Of a stretch of 64,000 nucleotides of DNA, positions 34,400 to 43,008 are shown one piece after another. Both the position numbers and the translations under genes were made by a program. Every line of letters begins with the position of its first letter. Position 1 is the stretch's first letter. The DNA is from DATAVB01 sp040414495 (GTDB taxonomy: Bacteria > Actinomycetota > Actinomycetes > Mycobacteriales > QHCD01), in assembly GCA_040414495.1 (NCBI GenBank), contig JBEDUI010000199.1:1-64000 (forward strand), in the 5' to 3' direction. A model generated the notes under the pieces. It searched no databases, was not told where the DNA came from, and saw only the letters and a list, made by a program, of their open reading frames with translations.

Positions 34400-35791
34400 T
34401 CACTCCGGAACGTTGTTCGAGGCGGTTACGGACGCGTACCAGCGTCCACTGTCCTTGATCGTCCGCGCCTGCGTCTCGTAATCGACGTGGACCAGCCCGA
34501 ACCGACGCGAATAGCCGAACGCCCATTCGAAATTGTCCAGCAGCGACCAGACGAAATAGCCCCGTAGGTCGACGCCGTCGGCGATCGCCTGCCGGGCGGC
34601 CCGAAAATGCCCGTCCAGATAGGCAATGCGCTCCGGATCGTGCACGGCGCCGTCAGCCGACACGACATCATCGAAGGCAGCACCGTTTTCGGTGACGTAC
34701 AGCGGTGGCGGGCCGTATTCCCGGCTCACCCGGACCAGAATGTCGCGCAACCCGGACGCGTCGATCTCCCAGCCCATTGCGGTTTTCGGCAAGCCACGGT
34801 CGACCGGGACGACGTCGCCGGATCCGACCCAGGCACTGTTCGGATCTGGGGTGTCATCGGGGGTACCGGCCCGCACGATGTTACGGGTGTAGTAATTGAT
34901 GCCGAGCACATCCAGCCGGATACCGATTGCCTGCTCGTCGCCGTCCTGGATATGGCTGAAATTGGTGATCCGCTCCAGGTCCTCCCGCACATCGGCCGGA
35001 TAGCCACCGCGCAGAATCGGATCGAGGAAAATCCGGTTGGACACACCGTCGACCCGGCGGGCCGCGTCGATGTCCACTTCGGACTGGGTCAGTGGCTCGG
35101 TCGGTGTCAGATTCAACGTGATGCCGTAGCGCAGATCGGGCCGGGCCGCGCGCATCTCCGCGACCGCCTGACCGTGCGCCAGCATCAGGTGGTGGGCTGC
35201 CCGGATCGAGGCCTCCGGATCTTGCCGGCCGGGCGCGTGATGGCCGGATGCGTAGCCCAGGAACGCCGAGCACCACGGCTCGTTCAGCGTGGTCCAGTCG
35301 GTCACCCGATCGGCGAACCGCTCGTGCACCGCCATCGCGTAATCGACGAAACGCTGCGCGGTGTCTCGTTCCGGCCAGCCGCCGCGTTCCTCCAGAGCCT
35401 GCGGCAGATCCCAGTGGTACAACGTGATCCACGGCGCGATGTTGTGCTCGGCCAACGTGTCCAAAAGCCGGTCGTAGAACGCGATGCCGGCCGGGTTGAG
35501 CGGACCGCTGCCGGTCGGCTGCAGCCGCGGCCAGGCCAGCGAGAAGCGGTACGTGCTCACTCCGAGGTCGCGCAACAATGCGACATCTTCGGCATAACGG
35601 TGATAATGATCGTCGGCAACGTCGCCGGTGTCGTTATTCGCGACTTTGCCGGGCGTATGCGAGAACGTGTCCCAGATCGAGGGAGCCCGGCCGTCCTCGT
35701 GCACCGCGCCCTCGATCTGGTAGCTGGCGGTCGCGGTGCCCCAGGCAAAGCCCTCGGGAAACGGCCCATGGGCAGATGGATCAGTGCTCAC
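34400..35791 (-). CDS. bglA: Beta-glucosidase, GH1 family
   Basis: 463-residue cytoplasmic GH1 enzyme, of normal length. Acid/base Glu171 lies in TLNEPW and nucleophile Glu368 in YVTENG. The start FPEGFAWGTATASYQIEGA and the end GYFVWSLLDNFEWAFGYSRRFGLVHVDY are hallmarks and show that the gene is intact. It hydrolyses beta-glucosides such as cellobiose taken into the cell. It heads the two-gene operon with the clan GH-A glycosidase. No dedicated sugar transporter or regulator is adjacent. The upstream 350 bp contain no gene. Confidence 0.95.
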   Translation of the reverse strand: MSTDPSAHGPFPEGFAWGTATASYQIEGAVHEDGRAPSIWDTFSHTPGKVANNDTGDVADDHYHRYAEDVALLRDLGVSTYRFSLAWPRLQPTGSGPLNPAGIAFYDRLLDTLAEHNIAPWITLYHWDLPQALEERGGWPERDTAQRFVDYAMAVHERFADRVTDWTTLNEPWCSAFLGYASGHHAPGRQDPEASIRAAHHLMLAHGQAVAEMRAARPDLRYGITLNLTPTEPLTQSEVDIDAARRVDGVSNRIFLDPILRGGYPADVREDLERITNFSHIQDGDEQAIGIRLDVLGINYYTRNIVRAGTPDDTPDPNSAWVGSGDVVPVDRGLPKTAMGWEIDASGLRDILVRVSREYGPPPLYVTENGAAFDDVVSADGAVHDPERIAYLDGHFRAARQAIADGVDLRGYFVWSLLDNFEWAFGYSRRFGLVHVDYETQARTIKDSGRWYASVTASNNVPE

Positions 35792-36159
35792 GGCAGGCTC
35801 CTTGCTCGTCGTCGCTGGCTTACTCAGTGCATACCGTACGGTCTCGGTTTTGTTCTACGGCGCGAGCCGGCCAACTGTGAGCGTTGTCGCCTGGTTGCTC
35901 CACTGGAGTGGGTTCAGTCGGCCGCGTTCGGACATTGCCGAGGACCGCCATGCCGAGCGCACTAAACTTTCAACGAGACTCGTGCTCCGCACGGTCTCGA
36001 CTTGTCCAGTGTGGTTTGTTCTCGTTATTTCGAAGGCAAGCGGTTATGTGGCTCGTCGAGCGGATGTCTCGGGCCGCGCCGGAAAAGGTTCGGCAGAAAT
36101 TCGGTGCGCGCATTCCTCACCACTTGCACCGAAACAACGGAGCTGACGCAACACTCTGG
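35792..36159. other. Intergenic region, no gene seen
   Basis: About 370 bp between bglA and an HNH relic. No frame has coding character or recognisable protein likeness; it should hold the bglA promoter on the minus strand. Confidence 0.5.
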
Positions 36160-36290
36160 CCACTATCGAGACCGCATTTCGTCGCTGCGCTGGACCGACG
36201 GCGGGCGCACATCACTGGACAACCTCGCGCTGCTCAGCCCCCACACCGCTGGACGGTCCACGGCGACGCTTACTCGCGCGTTATCGGCGG
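36160..36290 (+). pseudogene. Relic of an HNH endonuclease C-terminus
   Basis: The plus-strand frame encodes LRWTDGGRTSLDNLALLSPH, which matches the HNH core of 13E12-type proteins (usual form HWADGGPTxLDNLVLLCxxHH). A frame change at about 36244 then leads into RWTVHGDAYSR, as expected for the GWTV segment. The cysteine and one histidine are lost, and no upstream part of a gene remains in frame. It faces the intact 13E12 gene tail to tail and overlaps its end. It may be a decayed paralogue. Confidence 0.6.
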
Positions 36291-37646
36291 TGGATTAGGC
36301 TCCGGATCTGTTTCCTCGGGAAATCGTCTCGGCCGTGTGAGGTACCGGCGTCCGGTCGGGCTGGTCCAGCTGATAATTCCTTCCTGTTGCTGCTGAACTT
36401 TCCAACCGTCGGGCCGATGATCGGAGTCGGTTTTGAGTCGATGGTGGCGGCGACACAACACTTCGAGGTTGTTCGGCCCGGTCTCTCCGACCGGGAAGGC
36501 GACCGTATGGTCGATATCGCTATTGCGGGCCGGCTGCCCGCAGCCGGGAAAGCGGCACCGACCGTCCCGGCCACGAATGTAGGACGCCAGCGCCGGCGAG
36601 GGCCGGTAGGTGTTTCTCCCACCTCCGGTGATCCACCCCGTAGCGTCGGTGCGCAGTGCCTGCCAGATGCCGTCGGCCGCGATCCGGCGGGCCTCGGCGG
36701 CCGTGATCGGCCCGTACCCTTCCAACTCCCCGCTCTGCTGATCGACACCAATAACCGTGGCGTCGGTGACAACGATTTGAGCAAGCGGCCGAGCCGCCGG
36801 CCCGGCCTGACCCCACAGCACATCACGCAGCGCGTCGGCCCGCCGTTGATCCATGGACCGCCGCTCGCCCGGATCACGAGCGGATCGGGCCAAATCATCG
36901 AGCCGGTTGTACAGGCCGACCGCGTCGACCGCCGGCAGCACCGCGATGAATTCGGCCATGCCATCTGGCAACGGCGACACGAACACCTTGCGCTCTTCCC
37001 GGGCACGCTCCTCGCGGTGGGCCGCCGATTCCCGGTCCAGGGCCAACACGGCGCGCTTGACCGCACGCCGCAACTGCCCCGGCGTCTTACCCGGCGCCTC
37101 GCCCAGAACCCGCTGCTCCACGACGGACACCGCCTCAACCGGCAGGTGGCTAGTCTCCTCGGCCAGCACGCGGGCCTTCGAGAGCGTGATATCGCCGCGC
37201 TCCAATGCGGCCAACGTCGCGGGCAATCGACTGGTGAATTCCAGCGCCCGATCCAGCCGCTGGGTCCCGGTCCGTGGCGCCACCCTCAACGCGGCCGCGA
37301 TCTCCTCGCCGCAGAATTCCTCGGCCGCCCCGCCCTGACGCGCCCGGCGCTCGGCGAATGCCGCCATCATCCGGGCCTGGGCCGCAGCTGCCCACGACTG
37401 CACCCGCTCCCACCCGACCACGCCCGCCAGCAATTCATCCTCCCCCAGCCGCTCGGTCTGGGCGCCGGCAATGGAATCGGCCAATACACCCGACACTTCG
37501 GCGGTTTCCCAGTCGCACGGCGGCACCGTCGCCGTCGCGATGCTCGCCAGCCACGCCTCGGTCTGCTCACCCAGCGGCACCTGCAGCATCGGCGCGCCGA
37601 CAGGGCCGGGCGGCGAACCCGGCGTCGGCACTGCGGCTGCGATCAC
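36270..37646 (-). CDS. 13E12/DUF222 family HNH endonuclease-domain protein
   Basis: 458-residue protein. A long alpha-helical DUF222 domain (roughly 60-300) precedes a C-terminal HNH nuclease with RGRDGRCRFPGCGQPARNSDIDHTVAF and NLEVLCRRHHRLK, which supply the Cys and His zinc and catalytic residues. This is the 13E12 repeat family of actinobacteria; several Mycobacterium tuberculosis members are damage-inducible. The GTG at 37646 follows GAGGG. A LexA-type box lies 22 bp upstream, so SOS induction is likely. Its role in the cell is unknown. It is not adjacent to a mobile element. Confidence 0.9.
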   Translation of the reverse strand: MIAAAVPTPGSPPGPVGAPMLQVPLGEQTEAWLASIATATVPPCDWETAEVSGVLADSIAGAQTERLGEDELLAGVVGWERVQSWAAAAQARMMAAFAERRARQGGAAEEFCGEEIAAALRVAPRTGTQRLDRALEFTSRLPATLAALERGDITLSKARVLAEETSHLPVEAVSVVEQRVLGEAPGKTPGQLRRAVKRAVLALDRESAAHREERAREERKVFVSPLPDGMAEFIAVLPAVDAVGLYNRLDDLARSARDPGERRSMDQRRADALRDVLWGQAGPAARPLAQIVVTDATVIGVDQQSGELEGYGPITAAEARRIAADGIWQALRTDATGWITGGGRNTYRPSPALASYIRGRDGRCRFPGCGQPARNSDIDHTVAFPVGETGPNNLEVLCRRHHRLKTDSDHRPDGWKVQQQQEGIISWTSPTGRRYLTRPRRFPEETDPEPNPPPITRE

Positions 37647-37667
37647 GAGACCCTCACACGATCAAGA

Positions 37668-37681
37668 CGAACGTACGTTCG
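37668..37681. promoter_or_regulatory. SOS (LexA) box upstream of 13E12 gene
   Basis: Perfect 14-bp palindrome CGAACGTACGTTCG, fitting the actinobacterial LexA box core CGAAC-N4-GTTCG. It sits 22 bp before the GTG of the 13E12 gene, over the expected promoter. Confidence 0.85.
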
Positions 37682-38464
37682 AATATATGCCGCCCTTACA
37701 ACCCCCGCAACCCGCTAACACAGCACCCTTTCGAACCCACCAATATTCCGACCCAGCCAACGCAGACTGGTGGCGCGGGCTGTATTCGGGGTCGGCTGCG
37801 CCTTCTCGTTGATAGTTATGTGCTGGTTAATCGGTTGACGATTATTCCGGCGTTGACTCTGGGATTGGACTGCGGCGTGGGCGTTCGTGCGCTGACGCCG
37901 GAGCGGCAGGCTGTATGAGACGGGTTTCGATCAGTTGCCGGTTATCGGGGGAAACTCGGCCCGACCGACCGTGCGGTCGCCCTCGAATTCGTCGCCAACG
38001 AAACGACCTGCCGGACGGTTACGCGCTCCACATTCCACAGTCGACGCCACCGAGTCCGTGTCGGCACGCGTGACTGGACCAGACCGCAGAGGCAATACGC
38101 GCGGTAGGAACCTACCGCTGCGAGCGATCGTCGATTCGGGCGCATCGATTTAGCCGTGCCGAACACATATGCCAATTCAGGCGACAATAGCTGTGCGCCC
38201 GGCCAAACCCAATGATCGGATCAGCCCCGAATCCACGATGCCCCTGAGGACGCCAGCCCGGCCAGAAGGCCCGTACATATTTCGGCACACACGGCGTAAG
38301 CTCTGCCCTCCGGTTCATTTGATATACCACCAATGCCGACCTCATGACCAGCCCGAAATTTCGGTCGACTGTTTCAGAAATGTATCGGGCGACAATATAC
38401 CGCCGTATTAAATGATAGTTACGCATCTCGACCAAAGGCGGTACGCGACCTAGAATTAAACACG
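37682..38464. other. 783-bp gene-free region, partly AT-rich
   Basis: The space between the 13E12 gene and the PucR-type gene. No frame shows a recognisable protein. The part from about 38270 to 38460 is less GC-rich than its surroundings and ends in a -10-like TAGAAT just before the regulator. No tRNA, integrase or attachment repeats were seen. Confidence 0.5.
38451..38456 (+). promoter_or_regulatory. Candidate -10 element, leaderless pucR-type transcript
   Basis: TAGAAT ends 8 nt before the ATG at 38465, the right distance for transcription to start at the start codon. No ribosome site is visible, which supports a leaderless mRNA. The -35 is weak (CTCGAC). Confidence 0.45.
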
Positions 38465-39667
38465 ATGCTTTCCGCTGATCTGCAGGCTCTCACCGACGAC
38501 ATCGCCGAGCGTTTGAGCGCACCGGCGGTGGTGGAGGACGACGAGCAACGCATGGTCGTGTATTCAGCCCACGGCGGCCTGATCGACGACATTCGCCGGG
38601 ACTCCATCCTGAACCGGGAAACCCGTCCGGACGTTCGCGATTGGTTCCGGCAATACGGCATTGTCCAATCTACCCGGCCACTGTGGATCCCCGGCGACGG
38701 CGAGCTGGGAATCCTGGGGCGATTATGCATCCCCATCCGCTATCACGGCCGACTCACCGGTTTTCTCTGGCTCATCGACGACAAACGTGAGCTGGCCGAG
38801 CAGCAGGTCGCGGTTGCCGAGGAAGCCGCCCGGCACGCAGGCCTCTTGATGTACGAGGAATTGCTCGCGGAACGGCTGGCCAGCACCGTCCTTTCACATC
38901 TGCTTTCGCCATCCCAGGAGTTACGCGACACCGCCGTACACCAAATCCTCGACGAGGGACTGCTAAGCGCGGACGCGTCGGTATCGGTCGATGTCATTCA
39001 GGTCGCCGGGTCCACCGACCCCGAACTGCATCCGTTTCTCACCGAAGGGTTGCGTGACGTAACCCAGCAGCACCCGCGCGGCGAAATTCTCGCGATCGCC
39101 CAGCCCGATCACGGCACACTGCTGATCTGCGGTCGCGGCAATAACGGTGACCGGGCCGCACGGGTCGCCGACGAAGCGCGTGCCGCGTTGGAGCGCCGGC
39201 TGCAGCGCGCCGGTTCACCGGCCCGGGTCGTCGCCGGAATCGGCGACCCACAACACGATCTGGCTGACACCCATCTGTCCTACCGGCAGGCCCGGCTGGC
39301 CGCCCGCGTCGCCGCGCTGGTTCCCGCGATCGGCGACATCGGCGTCTGGTCGCGGCTCGGCGCCTACCGCACCATTGCCTCATTGCCCACGCCGAACACC
39401 GTTATCGCCGCCTCCGATCCCCGGCTGGAACGGCTGTTGGCTGACGGCGAGGACAGCGTGGCGCACACCGTCGAGACCTACCTGGACCTCGGTGGTGACG
39501 CCCAAGCCACCGCGGCGACGCTGCATCTGCACCGCGGCACTCTCTATTACCGCCTGCAAAAGGCCGAACGTATCGCCGGGATCAACCTGCACGACGGCGC
39601 CGACCGGTTGGCAATCCACTTAGGATTCAAGCTGCTGCGCTTCACCGGCCGGTATCCGCGTGAATGA
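38465..39667 (+). CDS. PucR/CdaR-type transcriptional regulator
   Basis: 400-residue regulator. An N-terminal sensor-like region (about 1-130, with VVEDDEQRMVVYSAHGG and FLWLIDD) resembles a GAF/PAS fold. A central GGDEF-like PucR linker follows, and the C-terminal PucR HTH reads VETYLDLGGDAQATAATLHLHRGTLYYRLQKAERIAG, a landmark of the family. Such proteins activate purine, sugar-acid or amino acid catabolism. It is convergent with the proline racemase-family gene (1 bp between stops) and next to the peptide transporter, so it may control that block. The ATG at 38465 appears leaderless. Confidence 0.88.
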   Translation: MLSADLQALTDDIAERLSAPAVVEDDEQRMVVYSAHGGLIDDIRRDSILNRETRPDVRDWFRQYGIVQSTRPLWIPGDGELGILGRLCIPIRYHGRLTGFLWLIDDKRELAEQQVAVAEEAARHAGLLMYEELLAERLASTVLSHLLSPSQELRDTAVHQILDEGLLSADASVSVDVIQVAGSTDPELHPFLTEGLRDVTQQHPRGEILAIAQPDHGTLLICGRGNNGDRAARVADEARAALERRLQRAGSPARVVAGIGDPQHDLADTHLSYRQARLAARVAALVPAIGDIGVWSRLGAYRTIASLPTPNTVIAASDPRLERLLADGEDSVAHTVETYLDLGGDAQATAATLHLHRGTLYYRLQKAERIAGINLHDGADRLAIHLGFKLLRFTGRYPRE

Positions 39668-39668
39668 A

Positions 39669-40679
39669 TCAGCCGCCGTTCATCAAAAAGCCGGCCGGGA
39701 ACGGATCTGCCGGATCCAGCAGGTACGTCGCCAACCCGGTCAACCAGGCGCGTCCGCGCACGACCGGAATCACCGCCGGCAGCCCACCCAGCGTCGTCTC
39801 CTCGACCAGCCGCCCCTCGAACCGCGAACCGATCAGTGAGGAATGCACGAACGGCTGGTTCAACGGCAACTCACCCCGGGCGTGCAGTGCCGCCATTCGG
39901 GCCGAAGTTCCTGTGCCACAAGGCGATCGGTCGATCCATCCGGGATGGATCGCGACGGCACCTCGGGCGCTGTACGGCTCGGTGCCGGGCGCGGTGAAGA
40001 TGACGTGCCGGCATTCGTCGATCGACGGATCGACCGGATGCCGAAATGACAGCTGCTCGGTCGCCGCCCGCATGATCGTCAATCCAGTGTGGACAATCTG
40101 ATCGTGCTGTGTGGGCACCAATTCCACACCGGCCGACTCGGCCGGCAGAATGGCGTAGAAATTGCCGCCCCAGGCGATGTCCATCCGCAGTGGACCGAGC
40201 GCCGGCACGTCGACAACGGCGTCCCGCAAGGCCAGAAACGCCGGCACATTGCGTAACTCGACCGCGGTGGCGTGTCCGTCCCGTACAAAAACCCGGGTCT
40301 GCACCAGACCGGCCGGGGTGTCCAGCCGAATCGTCGTCACCGGCTCCTCGACCTCGACCATCCCGGTCTCCACCAGCACGGTCGCCACCCCGATCGTGCC
40401 GTGACCGCACATCGGCAGACAGCCGGAAACCTCGATGAATACGACGCCCATATCCGCATCCGGACGCGTCGGCGGCTGCAGGATCGCACCGGACATGGCG
40501 CTGTGGCCGCGTGGCTCGTACATCAGCAGCGTGCGCAAATCATCGCGTTTGGTCATGACGTACGTACGCCGCTCGGCCATCGTCGCACCGGGAATAGTGC
40601 CGACGCCCGAGGTGATCACCCGGGTCGGCATCCCCTCGGTGTGACTGTCCACCGCGGTGAAGGTCGCCTTAGCCCGCAC
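39669..40679 (-). CDS. Proline racemase/4-hydroxyproline epimerase family enzyme
   Basis: 336-residue PLP-independent epimerase. The two catalytic cysteines are Cys91 in PMCGHGTIG and Cys254 in SPCGTGTSA. A Cys/Cys pair fits proline racemase or 4-hydroxyproline 2-epimerase and excludes the Cys/Thr dehydratases. The start FTAVDSHTEGMPTRVI is typical. GTG at 40679. It is downstream of, and on the same strand as, the fused peptide ATPase gene (111 bp apart), and faces the PucR-type regulator. It probably isomerises proline or hydroxyproline released from imported peptides. Confidence 0.9.
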   Translation of the reverse strand: MRAKATFTAVDSHTEGMPTRVITSGVGTIPGATMAERRTYVMTKRDDLRTLLMYEPRGHSAMSGAILQPPTRPDADMGVVFIEVSGCLPMCGHGTIGVATVLVETGMVEVEEPVTTIRLDTPAGLVQTRVFVRDGHATAVELRNVPAFLALRDAVVDVPALGPLRMDIAWGGNFYAILPAESAGVELVPTQHDQIVHTGLTIMRAATEQLSFRHPVDPSIDECRHVIFTAPGTEPYSARGAVAIHPGWIDRSPCGTGTSARMAALHARGELPLNQPFVHSSLIGSRFEGRLVEETTLGGLPAVIPVVRGRAWLTGLATYLLDPADPFPAGFLMNGG

Positions 40680-40790
40680 TACCGTCCCGCCCGGATCGCG
40701 TCTGTGGGTGTCACCGGTCCGTCTCCTCTCCGAAGCCCTACCCCAACGCTAGATGCGATCCGCGTCCGCCGATAGCAACAACCGTCGAAG

Positions 40791-42824
40791 TCACCCGGTT
40801 GTGATTTGCGCATCTGATGTCAGCACCTCGCCCAGCGGAAAATGACACGCCACCGAGTGCCGTCCGTCCGGTGTGGACCGCTGCCGCGGCTCCACGTCGG
40901 CACAGATCTGTTCTGCCAACGGACACCGCGTACGAAATCGACAGCCCGAGGGTGGTTGGTCCGCCGGCGGCAATTCGCCGCCGACCGCGATCGACTGTTT
41001 CGTCCGTTCCACCCCGGGATCGGGTACCGGCACCGCTTCCACCAGGCCGCGGGTATAGGGATGCAACGGACGTTCGTACACCTCGTCGCGCGGACCGACC
41101 TCGACCAACTTGCCCAGATACATGACGCCGATCCGGTCGGCCAGATAACGCACCACCGCCAGGTCGTGCGACACGAACACGTACGTCAACTCGTGCCGTT
41201 CCTGCAACGCCGCCATCAGGTTGAGGATCTGCGCCTGTACCGAAACGTCCAAAGCGGACACCGGCTCGTCCGCGATCACAACCTTCGGCCGCAGCGCCAG
41301 TGCCCGGGCCAGCGCCAACCGCTGCCGCTGCCCGCCGGAGAACTCGTGCGGATAACGCTCCACCGCCGACCGGGGCATTCCGACATCGTCAAGCAGCGAA
41401 TCGACCACCGCCCGCCGCTCGCGCCGGCTGCCGACCTGCTGAATATGCAATGGTTCAGCCAGAATCGATCCGATACGCATCCGCGGATCCAGAGCCGCCG
41501 CCGAATCCTGGAACACCAACTGCAACCCCCTACGCTCGCCCCGCAGTGCCCGTTCCGGCATGGCGGCCAGGTCTTTTCCCTCGAGCAGGACCGATCCGCT
41601 GGTGGGCCGCTCCAACGCGACCAGCAACCGGGACAATGTCGATTTGCCGCAGCCGGATTCGCCGACCAGGCCGAACGTTTCGCCGCGGCGTACCGATAAC
41701 GACACCCCGGCCACCGCGCTGATCCGGCCGCCGTGGCGACGCCGCAGAATGCTGTTGTCGACCGCGAAATCCTTGACCAGATCGGTGCATTGCAGCACCG
41801 GTTCGGCGATCGACTGTGGACTGTCCACAGTGTCAACGGGTGAGGGCCGGAGCGACGCGATTGCGGTGACCGGGTGCAGGCAGGCGAAGGGATGGTTCTG
41901 CCCGACGTACGGCGGTTCGGCCTCGCGGCATTCCGTGGTGACGTGCTGGCAGCGGGGCGCGAACCGGCAACCGGTCGGAGGCGCGCTCAGATCCGGTGGC
42001 AGGCCCGGAATGCTCTCCAATCGCCCGTCGCTGCGGCGAATGCCGTCGGGCAGGGCCCGGAACAACGCCTCGGTATAGCGGTGCCGGGGCCGGGCGAACA
42101 ACTCCCCCGCCGACGCGCCCTCCACGATCCGTCCGGCATACATGACGTTGACGCGGTCGGCCCGGCCGGCGATCACGCCCAAGTCATGGGTGACCAGAAT
42201 CAACGCCATCTGCAAGTGTTCACGTAGGTCGTCGAAAATCCCGAGAATCTGCTGCTGCGTCGTCACATCCAGCGCCGTGGTGGGCTCATCCGCGATCAGC
42301 AGGTCTGGCTCGCAGGCCAACGCCATCGCGATCATCACGCGCTGCCGCATACCACCGGAGAATTGGTGCGGATAATCGGCCAACCGCGCCCGAGCCGCCG
42401 GTATCCGGACCAGATCAAGCACTTCGGCCGCCCGATCGAACGCCGCCGACCGCGACACCGGCCGATGCAGCCGAACGGCTTCAGCGATTTGCGCCCCGAT
42501 CGTCATCGTCGGATTGAGTGAGGCGAGCGGATCCTGGAACACCATGCCGATCCGGTTACCCCGAATACGCGCCATCTCGGCGGCTGACAGCTCGGTGAGT
42601 TCCTGTCCGTCAAAACGAATGCGGCCACTGGTTATCGCGCCGCCAGGCGGCAGCAGCCGCATCACCGACAGCGCTGTCATCGTCTTGCCACAGCCGGACT
42701 CGCCCACCAGGCCAAGCGTTTCGCCGCGTTCCAACGAGAGCGACACACCATCCACCGCGTACACCGAGCTGCGGCGCATTCTGATTTCGGTGTGCAGGTC
42801 GGTGATCTGAAGAAGTGGTGGCAC
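40791..42824 (-). CDS. Fused dipeptide/oligopeptide ABC transporter ATPase (DppD-DppF)
   Basis: 677-residue protein with two complete nucleotide-binding domains, equivalent to DppD and DppF joined. Domain one: Walker A GESGCGKT at 41-48, signature FSGGMRQR, Walker B LLIADEPTTALD. Domain two: Walker A GESGCGKS at 388-395, signature FSGGQRQR, and VIADEPVSALD. Each carries the C-terminal oligopeptide motif with cysteines near CRFAPRC and CRFRTRC, a likely Fe-S or metal site. GTG at 42824 follows GAGG. It is divergent from the binding protein and two permeases, which need it for uptake. Confidence 0.95.
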   Translation of the reverse strand: MPPLLQITDLHTEIRMRRSSVYAVDGVSLSLERGETLGLVGESGCGKTMTALSVMRLLPPGGAITSGRIRFDGQELTELSAAEMARIRGNRIGMVFQDPLASLNPTMTIGAQIAEAVRLHRPVSRSAAFDRAAEVLDLVRIPAARARLADYPHQFSGGMRQRVMIAMALACEPDLLIADEPTTALDVTTQQQILGIFDDLREHLQMALILVTHDLGVIAGRADRVNVMYAGRIVEGASAGELFARPRHRYTEALFRALPDGIRRSDGRLESIPGLPPDLSAPPTGCRFAPRCQHVTTECREAEPPYVGQNHPFACLHPVTAIASLRPSPVDTVDSPQSIAEPVLQCTDLVKDFAVDNSILRRRHGGRISAVAGVSLSVRRGETFGLVGESGCGKSTLSRLLVALERPTSGSVLLEGKDLAAMPERALRGERRGLQLVFQDSAAALDPRMRIGSILAEPLHIQQVGSRRERRAVVDSLLDDVGMPRSAVERYPHEFSGGQRQRLALARALALRPKVVIADEPVSALDVSVQAQILNLMAALQERHELTYVFVSHDLAVVRYLADRIGVMYLGKLVEVGPRDEVYERPLHPYTRGLVEAVPVPDPGVERTKQSIAVGGELPPADQPPSGCRFRTRCPLAEQICADVEPRQRSTPDGRHSVACHFPLGEVLTSDAQITTG

Positions 42825-42941
42825 GGCGACCTCGAAACGACAACCGGTGACAGGTCGCCCCGAAACATAACCGCAGGCTCGTACGACGACTGTTCCATGC
42901 CGCCACGGATTTCTTCGACATATGTGCCTTCGTCGCGGCGA

Positions 42942-42954
42942 CTAACGCCGTTAG
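42942..42954. promoter_or_regulatory. Palindromic operator candidate in peptide transporter region
   Basis: Perfect 13-nt palindrome CTAACGCCGTTAG in the 184-bp space between the divergent ATPase and binding-protein genes, 55 bp before the latter's GTG. It is well placed for control of both directions, but the regulator is unknown. Confidence 0.4.
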
Positions 42955-43008
42955 CTTCGGTAAGTCACGGCCGGCCCGCAGCAGCATCTGCACTCAGGAG
43001 GCAAGCCC

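Noticed and set aside
36160..36290. Full overlapping HNH gene on the plus strand
   Set aside because: Only the C-terminal HNH pattern is recognisable, the frame shifts inside it and there is no upstream domain. Reported as a relic.
37935..38187. Short overlapping frames in the region after the 13E12 gene
   Set aside because: Both are Arg/Ser-rich, lack ribosome sites and recognisable motifs, and neither continues across the region. Listed as gene-free.
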